Shown here: positions 57,663 through 64,000 of the stretch, one piece after another
How positions within the stretch are numbered: position 1 is the first letter of the stretch
Layout of the letters: the number at the start of each line of letters is the position of its first letter
Origin: an uncultured SAR86 cluster bacterium
GTDB lineage: Bacteria > Pseudomonadota > Gammaproteobacteria > Magnimaribacterales > AG-339-G14
Length of the DNA: 64,000 nt
NCBI GenBank assembly: GCA_902523885.1
Contig: CABZAV010000003.1
Span: 75,527 to 139,526, forward strand
Direction: 5' to 3'
Made by a program: the position numbers and the translations under genes
The notes under the pieces: generated by a model
Told to the model about the DNA's origin: nothing
Databases searched by the model: none
The model's input: the letters and a program-made list of their open reading frames with translations, nothing else

Positions 57663-59488
57663 TGTGCGGAATAATTGCAGCAGCTACTGACAGAAGCGTC
57701 GGAAAACTTCTAGTTCAGGGGCTTCATAAAATGGAGTACCGAGGTTATGACTCGGCGGGTATTGCTTTGCACCAAGAGGATGGTGTTGCACATTTAAGAA
57801 CGCTCGGGAAAGTCAATTTGCTCGAAGAAAGAATGATACAAGAAAAGCCGAAAGGCAAAGTAGGCATTGCGCACACTCGATGGGCAACTCATGGCGAGCC
57901 TTCTGAATCAAATGCCCATCCTCATTCGTCAAAAAATAGAGTGTTTATTGTGCACAACGGCATCATTGAAAACTACTTAGCTTTGAAAGCTGCTTTATCA
58001 AAAAAAGGTTATTTATTTCAGTCTCAAACGGATTCAGAATTGATAGCTCACCTTATTGATAGTTTTCTAAATGATGGCAAAAGTATGATTGAAGGCATGC
58101 AGGCGCTTAAAACTAGTCTTGAGGGAGCCTACGCAATTGCAGCAATAGATAAGGAAGACTCAAATTATTTTTATTTAGCCAGAAACAAATCTCCTTTGCT
58201 TTTAGGTTTGGGGAAAGATGAGTATTTTGCTGCTTCAGATCCTCTGGCAATTGGCGAATTAACAAATCAGTTTATTTTTTTAGAAGATGGAGACACAGCA
58301 GCAGTCTCGGCATCAGGCTTAGAAATCTTTGATGAAAATCAAAAAGCTGTTGAAAGAAATGTCACAAAAATTGATATTTCTGCTGAGACGACTTCAAAAG
58401 GGAATTATAAGCATTTCATGGAAAAGGAGATTTACGAACAACCTCAAGCCATCAGAAATACCTTAGATGGAAGAATCGGTGGCGAAGACGTTTTAGAGAA
58501 TATTTTCGGAGAAGGCTCTTCAAAGTTGCTAGCGGAAGTAAAAAGAATCCAAATTGTCGCTGCTGGCACTAGCTTGCATGCAGGCAGAGTTGCGGCAAAC
58601 TGGTTTTCAGCAATTTCTCAAGTACCAACGCAAATAGATTTTGCGAGTGAATATACATACAAAAATCCTTATATTGATGAAAATACTTTGCTAGTAACCA
58701 TTTCTCAATCTGGCGAGACTGCGGATACATTGACTTCTTTGAGGCATGCAAAAAATCAAAGCTACTTAGGCTCCTTAACTATTTGCAACGTACCAACCAG
58801 CTCCATTGCTAGAGAATCTGATTTTCTCTTACTCACTAATGCTGGTCCAGAAATAGGTGTTGCTTCAACCAAAGCTTTTACCACTCAGTTAGTCGCACTG
58901 ATGATGTTGGCAATGTCGATTGCCAAGGCAAAAAATGTTAATCCCAAACTTAGAACAAGAATTGTTACGGCCTTGCGAGCATTGCCTGAGATTGTTGAAG
59001 AATCTTTAAAACTAAAAAAAGAAATTCAAGAGATTTCGCCCAAAATTGCAGAAAAAGACAATGCTCTTTTTCTTGGACGCGGTATGTTTTATCCAATCGC
59101 TAAAGAAGGAGCATTAAAGTTAAAAGAAATTTCTTATATTCATGCTGAAGCTTATCCAGCAGGCGAGTTAAAACACGGACCACTAGCATTGATTGATGAG
59201 AATATGCCTGTCGTGGCGCTTGCTCCAGAAAGCGAATTGGCCGAAAAACTTATTTCAAACTTGGAGGAAGTAAAAGCAAGGAGCGGGACTTTGTACGTTT
59301 TTGGAGATGCATCTAGCAATATGCAAATCGATTCTGGCAAGTTAATGACTATGCCAAAATGTGACTTTTTATTGACGCCTATTCTTTATACTATCCCGCT
59401 GCAAATATTGTCTTACGAGGTGGCTCTGATCAGAGGTACAGATATCGATCAACCAAGAAACTTAGCTAAGTCTGTCACCGTGGAGTAG
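57662..59488 (+). CDS. glmS: Glutamine-fructose-6-phosphate aminotransferase (isomerizing)
   Basis: 608 residues (E. coli 609). N-terminal nucleophile CGIIAAATDRSVGKLL, YRGYDSAGIA, HTRWATHGEPSESNAHPH and HNGIIENY form the glutaminase domain; two SIS domains follow (GTSLHAGRVA near 302, SQSGETADT near 348, STKAFTTQL near 400). The C-terminus is DQPRNLAKSVTVE, the conserved GlmS tail. No terminator follows the stop; instead a copy of the last codons and a terminator lie 1.24 kb downstream. Confidence 0.98.
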   Translation: MCGIIAAATDRSVGKLLVQGLHKMEYRGYDSAGIALHQEDGVAHLRTLGKVNLLEERMIQEKPKGKVGIAHTRWATHGEPSESNAHPHSSKNRVFIVHNGIIENYLALKAALSKKGYLFQSQTDSELIAHLIDSFLNDGKSMIEGMQALKTSLEGAYAIAAIDKEDSNYFYLARNKSPLLLGLGKDEYFAASDPLAIGELTNQFIFLEDGDTAAVSASGLEIFDENQKAVERNVTKIDISAETTSKGNYKHFMEKEIYEQPQAIRNTLDGRIGGEDVLENIFGEGSSKLLAEVKRIQIVAAGTSLHAGRVAANWFSAISQVPTQIDFASEYTYKNPYIDENTLLVTISQSGETADTLTSLRHAKNQSYLGSLTICNVPTSSIARESDFLLLTNAGPEIGVASTKAFTTQLVALMMLAMSIAKAKNVNPKLRTRIVTALRALPEIVEESLKLKKEIQEISPKIAEKDNALFLGRGMFYPIAKEGALKLKEISYIHAEAYPAGELKHGPLALIDENMPVVALAPESELAEKLISNLEEVKARSGTLYVFGDASSNMQIDSGKLMTMPKCDFLLTPILYTIPLQILSYEVALIRGTDIDQPRNLAKSVTVE

Positions 59489-59490
59489 AT
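59474..59490 (+). repeat. Putative att site, glmS-proximal copy
   Basis: GTCACCGTGGAGTAGAT, the last codons and stop of glmS (V-T-V-E-stop) plus two bases. It matches 60718-60734 at 15 of 17 positions, and both differences are synonymous third-codon changes. Confidence 0.65.
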
Positions 59491-59501
59491 TTGGTTGTAC
59501 C
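59491..59501 (+). repeat. Left inverted repeat of the segment inserted after glmS
   Basis: TTGGTTGTACC, directly after the glmS-tail repeat. It is the exact reverse complement of GGTACAACCAA at 60698-60708. The pair bounds a 1.2-kb segment containing two genes. Confidence 0.6.
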
Positions 59502-59523
59502 AGTTAATTGAAGGACTTTGAAA

Positions 59524-59805
59524 ATGACTAGAAATCCGATCTTTTTTACCTTTTTTTTGATATCTATCCTATTTCAAGGTTGTAAACCTGGAATCTTTAA
59601 AGACGCGATCCAAGGTGAGTGGAAATACACTCAAAAATATAAAAATTGCTTATCGAAAGTAGAGAAATATATGATTAGAGAAAATGGATATCCCGAATCG
59701 GAATGGGGTGAAATTTGGTTTGATCAAGAGATGTATAGAAGGTGCGATAATCTTATTCCAGAGTCTGAAAGAAAAATAATTATAAGGGAAGGAATTTTCG
59801 ATTAG
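59524..59805 (+). CDS. Small lipoprotein, unknown function
   Basis: The track starts at a TTG (59518); ATG 59524 has AAGGA 8 bases upstream, giving 93 residues. MTRNPIFFTFFLISILFQGC is a lipoprotein signal with Cys at about 20. The mature 73 residues are charged, with one repeated pattern of Cys (KNCLSK, YRRCDN) that may form a disulfide. No family recognised. It lies inside the repeat-bounded segment after glmS, so it is probably cargo of that segment. Confidence 0.65.
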   Translation: MTRNPIFFTFFLISILFQGCKPGIFKDAIQGEWKYTQKYKNCLSKVEKYMIRENGYPESEWGEIWFDQEMYRRCDNLIPESERKIIIREGIFD

Positions 59806-59878
59806 CGTGAAAAAAAGAAATTCGACAATTAAAACTGCTCAATTACTCTTTTTTAAGTATATTTTTAATTTTAAAAGA

Positions 59879-59908
59879 CACTAAAAACACGCACTATAGG
59901 TTTTAGTG
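59879..59908. repeat. Inverted repeat upstream of the secreted-protein gene
   Basis: CACTAAAA, 14-base loop, TTTTAGTG, perfect arms, ending 38 bases before the start of the next gene. It could be an operator or a leader hairpin. Confidence 0.4.
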
Positions 59909-59946
59909 CATAATAAATAGACTTTAGTATGTTAATAATTAGTAAA

Positions 59947-60654
59947 ATGAAATTTAAGATTTCAGCATTATATTTCTTAATCCTTTTTTCCCAACTTTCA
60001 CTTTCTTCAATTAAATATGATAAGACTCCATGGACTTTTGAAGACTCTTCTGTTTATCCTTCTTGTTTAGAAACGGTAAGAGATTCAGGCGATCATTATG
60101 AAGCAGTATCAGATTTCTATAAACTAAACGAAGATTATTCTAACTTCTATGACAACCCGGGTCTTTTTTTTGAAAATCCAGTATCTCTTTATCCAAAAAA
60201 ACCAATAATTCCTTCTTGGTGTGATCTTGATGTTTTCGCTTCTGAAAGTCATTGCAAAGACGGACTTAAGTTACATAAAACTTATCCTTCGTGTAATAAC
60301 TTGCCAAAAGACTTCAAAATTATCGATGATGGATCATATATTGAAATTTATTTAGAAGATTTTTATTCTGATGGAGAAATTAGTTATTCAGGATTTCAAA
60401 AATATCACTTACAAAAAAAAATTTCTGTAGAGACTTGTCAAAAATTAGCGCCTAATGTTCTTGGTAAATGTTTGGATTCTTATTTTCTCGTCAAAGACGA
60501 GAATGGAGGAGGATCATTCACATCGAGATACTTTTATGTCTTTGGCATTTTTGACATTGCTGATAAAAAAAACGGCAGTTATGAGGTTCTCCCTTTGAAA
60601 CAATTTGATTCTTTTGAAGAAGGGATGGAATTCCTATCTAGAATGAACCAATAA
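59947..60654 (+). CDS. Secreted protein, unknown function
   Basis: 235 residues from ATG 59947 (MKFKISALYFLILFSQLSLSS, a signal peptide); the track start 59929 adds six residues and neither start has a good ribosome site. The mature protein has about eight cysteines (YPSCLE, SWCDLD, SHCKDG, SCNN, ETCQKLA, GKCLD), consistent with periplasmic disulfides, and no recognised domain. It lies within the segment between the two glmS-tail copies, with the small lipoprotein, and both have Cys-rich exported products. Confidence 0.65.
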   Translation: MKFKISALYFLILFSQLSLSSIKYDKTPWTFEDSSVYPSCLETVRDSGDHYEAVSDFYKLNEDYSNFYDNPGLFFENPVSLYPKKPIIPSWCDLDVFASESHCKDGLKLHKTYPSCNNLPKDFKIIDDGSYIEIYLEDFYSDGEISYSGFQKYHLQKKISVETCQKLAPNVLGKCLDSYFLVKDENGGGSFTSRYFYVFGIFDIADKKNGSYEVLPLKQFDSFEEGMEFLSRMNQ

Positions 60655-60697
60655 ATTAAGCATTTTTTTGACCCAATCTAAAGATTATAAAAAAACA

Positions 60698-60708
60698 GGT
60701 ACAACCAA
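60698..60708 (-). repeat. Right inverted repeat of the segment inserted after glmS
   Basis: GGTACAACCAA, reverse complement of 59491-59501. It stands 9 bases before the second glmS-tail copy. Confidence 0.6.
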
Positions 60709-60717
60709 TTCAACTTC

Positions 60718-60734
60718 GTCACTGTCGAGTAGAT
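60718..60734 (+). repeat. Putative att site, distal copy of the glmS 3' end
   Basis: GTCACTGTCGAGTAGAT reads V-T-V-E-stop in frame with the glmS tail, differing at two synonymous positions. The sequence upstream does not resemble glmS, so only the last codons were copied or left. A terminator follows 6 bases later, as expected for the original glmS 3' end. Confidence 0.65.
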
Positions 60735-60740
60735 CTACAT

Positions 60741-60773
60741 AGGGGTTTTAGCAACCCCTTCTAAAAAATTTTT
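60741..60773 (+). terminator. Intrinsic terminator, probably the displaced glmS terminator
   Basis: AGGGGTT-TTAGC-AACCCCT, 7-bp perfect stem, followed by TCTAAAAAATTTTTT. It lies 9 bases after the stop of the second glmS-tail copy, while the real glmS has no terminator. Confidence 0.7.
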
Positions 60774-60794
60774 TATATGCCCTTTGTTAAAACA

Positions 60795-60824
60795 TTAACA
60801 ACACTCAGAAGCAAATGGCATAAT
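60795..60824 (+). promoter_or_regulatory. Promoter of the restriction-modification operon
   Basis: TTAACA, 18-base spacer, CATAAT with an extended TGG just before. The predicted transcript start is within 1-3 bases of the mod ATG at 60833, so the mRNA may be leaderless; no Shine-Dalgarno is visible. Confidence 0.55.
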
Positions 60825-60832
60825 AAAAAATA

Positions 60833-63082
60833 ATGAAATTAACAGATAATGAAAAACGAGATGTAGTAAAACTTATTGAGGAAGGCAAAGTCTTACCTGA
60901 AAAATATCGTTTCTTATTATTTGATGAATCTAAACAAGTAGAACTTACCTGGAACGGCAAATCTGATGAAGTCACAAACGTTGTTCTACCATTTCAAATC
61001 ATTGAACAAATAGACGAACCAAGAAATGAAGAAGTCAAAATGGCACAAGGGTCATTTGATTTTACATCAGGTCGTCAAATGACAGGTTGGACTAACAAAC
61101 TCATATGGGGAGATAACAAATATATTCTTTCCTCACTTAAAAACGGTCCCATGAGAGAGGAGATTGAAAAAGAAGGTGGAATCAAACTGATTTATATAGA
61201 CCCACCATTTGATGTTGGTGCAGATTTTTCTATGAATGTAGATATTGGTGAGGGTTCTTATGAGAAAAAACCAAACGTTTTAGAGCACATTGCATATAGA
61301 GATACATGGGGCAAAGGAAAAGATTCATTCCTGTCAATGATATATCAACGATTAGTTTTGATGAAAGATTTATTGGCAGACGATGGAAGTATATTTGTTC
61401 ACTGTGATTGGAGATTAAATTCTTCCATTAAATTAATAATGGATGAAATATTTGGAGTTGATAATCTGATTAATGAAATTATTTGGAAAAGAAGAGGAGG
61501 AGTCTTAAATGAAACAAATCGTTATGGAAATGTTGTGGATTTCATACTCTATTATGCAAAAACTAACCAAAGTGTTTTTTATCCTCAAAAGACAAAAGAT
61601 GATGAGAATACAAAAGAGTATATAAAAAAGAGGTTTAATAAAACAGAAACTGACGGAAGAAAATATATGTTGCAACCAATGGGTGCACCAAAAGACAGAC
61701 CAAATTTAAAATATATGTATAAAGGATACAGTCCTCCAAAGAATGGTTGGTTGGTTTCCGAAGACCGAATGAAAGAATTAGATGAAAAGGGATTGTTGTA
61801 TTTACCTGAGGACAAATCATTAAGAATTTCAAGAAAGATTTATGAGGATGATTACGAAGGGCAATTGGTTGACTCATTATGGACAGATATATTCCCTATA
61901 AATCCAGTTGCAAAGGAAAGAATAGATTACCCAACCCAAAAACCTGAAAAACTTTTAGAACGCATAATAAATTCAACAACCATTGAGGGAGACCTAGTCG
62001 CAGATTTCTTTTGTGGTTCAGCAACAACTGCAGCAGTTTCAGAAAAATTGAATAGAAAATGGATATGTTCTGACCTTGGCAAATTTTCTATTCACGCATC
62101 AAGAAAAAGAATGATTGGTGTTCAAAGAGAAATGAAGAAAGAAGAAAAAAATTGGAGAGCATTTGAAATTCTCAATCTAGGAAAATATCAAAGACAGCAT
62201 TATATCTATGATGGCAAAGAAGAAAGAGATGAATTGAAACAAAATGAAAAAATAAAAAAAGAAAAAGAATTTGAAAATCTCATACTGGGAGCATACAAAG
62301 CAATTAGTGTAGATGGGTTTGCAACTATCCATGGGAAAAAGGGTTCTGACTTCGTTTCTCTAGGTCCGATAAATCAACCTTTGTCTAGAAACCATGTTGA
62401 GGAAGTTATAACAGAATGTGTGAAGAATAAAATAACTTCAGTTGATATTCTTGGTTTTGAATATGAAATGGGTTTATTTCCAACAATCCAAGAAGAGGCA
62501 AAAGCAAAGGGATTAAGGTTATCTTATAAACAAATTCCAATGGAAGTTTTTGATAAGAGAGCAGTTTCCAAGGGAGAGGTATTATTTCATGATGTTGCAT
62601 ATATTGAATTTAAACCTCATTTTGATGGAAGAAAACTTTCAATTGAGTTAACTGATTTTGCTGTTTTTTATAATGAAGGCAATCTAAGTATTGATGAATC
62701 ACTTCCAAATGGTAAGTCTAAAGTTGTCGTTGAAAATGGTCAAATTGTGGAAAAGAAAAAAAACAAGGACGGCATTATCTCTGAATCAATTCTTACTACA
62801 AGTTGGCATGATTGGATAGATTATTGGTCTGTTGATTTCGATTATGAGTCAAAACCTGAAATTATTAAGTTCAAAACAGAAGATGGAAATGTAGAAGAAG
62901 AGTGGACAGGTAATTATGTCTTTGAAAATGAATGGCAATCATTTAGAGGGAAAAAGGGCAAAGATAAATTAGAACTCAAGTCATCTGATAGAGAAATAGC
63001 AAAAGATAATACTAAAGTTGCAGTCAAAGTAGTAGATATCTTTGGTAATGACACGATGAAGGTTCTTGAGGTTAAGGTCTAA
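60833..63082 (+). CDS. Type III-like restriction-modification DNA methyltransferase (Mod)
   Basis: 749 residues. An N-terminal region (MKLTDNEKRDVVKLIEEGKVLPEKY) of the kind seen in this Mod subfamily, then DPPF (residues 123-126) as the catalytic motif and, further on, ADFFCGSATTAAVSEKL (about 391-407) as the SAM-binding motif. The order catalytic then SAM-binding is that of beta-class amino-methyltransferases, so N6-adenine methylation is most likely. The C-terminal 300 residues probably hold the target-recognition and Res-binding parts. It overlaps the next gene by one base. AT content and codon use look like the neighbours, so transfer is inferred from position only. Confidence 0.9.
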   Translation: MKLTDNEKRDVVKLIEEGKVLPEKYRFLLFDESKQVELTWNGKSDEVTNVVLPFQIIEQIDEPRNEEVKMAQGSFDFTSGRQMTGWTNKLIWGDNKYILSSLKNGPMREEIEKEGGIKLIYIDPPFDVGADFSMNVDIGEGSYEKKPNVLEHIAYRDTWGKGKDSFLSMIYQRLVLMKDLLADDGSIFVHCDWRLNSSIKLIMDEIFGVDNLINEIIWKRRGGVLNETNRYGNVVDFILYYAKTNQSVFYPQKTKDDENTKEYIKKRFNKTETDGRKYMLQPMGAPKDRPNLKYMYKGYSPPKNGWLVSEDRMKELDEKGLLYLPEDKSLRISRKIYEDDYEGQLVDSLWTDIFPINPVAKERIDYPTQKPEKLLERIINSTTIEGDLVADFFCGSATTAAVSEKLNRKWICSDLGKFSIHASRKRMIGVQREMKKEEKNWRAFEILNLGKYQRQHYIYDGKEERDELKQNEKIKKEKEFENLILGAYKAISVDGFATIHGKKGSDFVSLGPINQPLSRNHVEEVITECVKNKITSVDILGFEYEMGLFPTIQEEAKAKGLRLSYKQIPMEVFDKRAVSKGEVLFHDVAYIEFKPHFDGRKLSIELTDFAVFYNEGNLSIDESLPNGKSKVVVENGQIVEKKKNKDGIISESILTTSWHDWIDYWSVDFDYESKPEIIKFKTEDGNVEEEWTGNYVFENEWQSFRGKKGKDKLELKSSDREIAKDNTKVAVKVVDIFGNDTMKVLEVKV

Positions 63083-64000
63083 TGGGTTTAGATAAAAACT
63101 TTCCTCGTCATCCTCACGCAATTATCAGTCCTGATGTTCGTTGGTATCCAGGCAGTGACGCAATAGGTGAAAAAGGAAGAGAAAAACTTTTACCACCCCT
63201 AGTAAATAGAATTAGAAAAGAGGTTTATGACTGGAGAGAAGCAGGTTATCCAAATATATCTGAAGTATCTCAATCCCTTTTAACTTATTGGTTTAAAACA
63301 GACCATCCCAATGGGTTTCAATATTATTTTGCACAAAGAGAGTCAGTTGAATCAATCATTTATTTATATGAACATGAAGATATAAGAAACCCATCTGAAC
63401 TTCTTAAATATGACTCCTCAGGTGTTTTGGTTGATTCTATGTTTGAGGAAACATGGTTAAGACTAGTCGTAAAACAGGCAACAGGAACTGGTAAAACAAA
63501 GGTGTTGTCTTTGTTAATGGCATGGTGTTATTTCCATAAAGAATTCAATGAAGACTCTGAACTTTCACAAAATTATCTTCTTCTTGCACCAAACACTATT
63601 GTTTTAGACAGATTAAAAGACGATATAGAGGGATTGAGTGTTTTTAACAAAGACCCAGTTCTTCCACCAAATGGTTATGGTGGCAGGTCTTGGAACTTTT
63701 ATCCAAAGGTTCACATACAAGATAATATTGGTTCTCTTTCAAAAAGTGGAAATATTTTCTTAACAAACATTCAAAGGTTTGTGACAAGAGCAGAAAAAGT
63801 TGATGAGAACTCAAGTATGGATTATTTCCTTGGAGATAAACCTGTGACCAAGACAACCGATAATAAAATTCTTGTTCGAGATATAGTAAATAATATTGAT
63901 GACATTATCGTATTTAATGATGAGGCACATCACATACATGACAAAAAACTTGCATGGTTTAAAACTATTGAGACTATAAACAACAGTCTTGTTCAAAAAG
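63082..64000 (+). CDS. Type III-like restriction subunit (Res), 5' part, cut by window edge
   Basis: Open from ATG 63082 to the window end (306 codons), absent from the ORF track for that reason. The start overlaps the mod stop (TAATG). Walker A is ATGTGKT (residues 133-139) and the Walker B DEAH box is NDEAHH at about 280-283, so this is the superfamily 2 helicase/translocase part. The nuclease domain, expected at the C-terminus, is beyond the window. Together with Mod it should cleave DNA lacking the methylation, a defence against phage and plasmids. Confidence 0.88.
   Translation, partial: MGLDKNFPRHPHAIISPDVRWYPGSDAIGEKGREKLLPPLVNRIRKEVYDWREAGYPNISEVSQSLLTYWFKTDHPNGFQYYFAQRESVESIIYLYEHEDIRNPSELLKYDSSGVLVDSMFEETWLRLVVKQATGTGKTKVLSLLMAWCYFHKEFNEDSELSQNYLLLAPNTIVLDRLKDDIEGLSVFNKDPVLPPNGYGGRSWNFYPKVHIQDNIGSLSKSGNIFLTNIQRFVTRAEKVDENSSMDYFLGDKPVTKTTDNKILVRDIVNNIDDIIVFNDEAHHIHDKKLAWFKTIETINNSLVQK

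Noticed and set aside
59491-60708. Insertion sequence with 11-bp ends
   Set aside because: Length and ends fit, but neither ORF resembles a transposase, and the flanks are the glmS-tail copies and not a short target duplication.
59491-60708. Integron cassette with attC
   Set aside because: The ends do not match the RYYYAAC/GTTRRRY core sites and no integrase or array is present.
59489-60740. Tn7-like transposon at attTn7
   Set aside because: The repeat begins 2 bases after the glmS stop, not about 25. No tns genes or TGT...ACA ends are visible, and Tn7 would not copy the gene tail.
63644-63996. Minus-strand ORFs at the right end
   Set aside because: Shadows of the res gene, whose Walker A and DEAH motifs are in the plus frame.

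Overview
The window looks like part of the chromosome of a low-GC, streamlined marine gammaproteobacterium; SAR86 or a similar lineage is my inference. Intergenic gaps are short, many genes overlap by 1-4 bases, and TTG/GTG starts are common. The order aroE-tsaC ... def-fmt ... trkA ... glycyl-tRNA synthetase-gmhB-gyrB-recF-dnaN-dnaA-rpmH-rnpA-yidD-yidC-mnmE-mnmG-rsmG-parA-parB-atp-glmU-glmS is the classic origin neighbourhood of Pseudomonas-like gammaproteobacteria. No tRNA, rRNA, CRISPR array or recognisable transposase was found.

Layout. (a) 1-14.1 kb is a mixed accessory/metabolic stretch: two tandem secreted paralogues, a secreted nuclease, DUF2237, SelO, a 0.7 kb gap hiding a 33-codon membrane-peptide gene with its own terminator, an MDR-GMC oxidoreductase pair, a DUF3604-parvulin-HupE operon, a lipoprotein, a GST, a small membrane protein and a dienelactone-hydrolase-like enzyme. 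(b) 14.2-18.3 kb holds pckA, gshA and a quinone-oxidoreductase-like MDR. (c) 18.3-27.5 kb, mostly minus strand, is the aa3 cytochrome c oxidase locus (coxB-coxA-cox11-coxC, SURF1, SCO-like, ctaA, ctaB, SCO), followed by two paralogous three-helix membrane proteins I do not recognise. (d) 27.5-33.8 kb is aroE-tsaC-purE diverging from def-fmt-trkA-trkH. (e) 33.8-45.5 kb has a single-chain GlyRS, gmhB, the gyrB-recF-dnaN-dnaA block with a perfect parS inside recF, DnaA boxes around the dnaA promoter, and rpmH-rnpA-yidD-yidC-mnmE. (f) 45.46-45.70 kb is the best oriC candidate. (g) 45.7-59.5 kb holds mnmG-rsmG-parA-parB, the eight-gene ATP synthase operon, glmU and glmS. (h) 59.5-64 kb is an accessory region at the 3' end of glmS, ending in a type III-like restriction-modification pair cut by the window edge.

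The most interesting structure is at (h). The last codons of glmS (VTVE-stop) recur 1,244 bases downstream with only synonymous changes, followed by a terminator that glmS itself lacks. Between the two copies lies a two-gene segment bounded by an 11-bp perfect inverted repeat. This looks like a site-specific insertion at the glmS tail, with a second island (the R-M genes) beyond it. Other points of note are the 33-residue hydrophobic peptide gene with a UUCG-loop terminator, a nearly identical 30-nt leader shared by two secreted-protein genes 10.5 kb apart, and replacement of the usual glyQ-glyS pair by an alpha2 GlyRS at the ancestral position.
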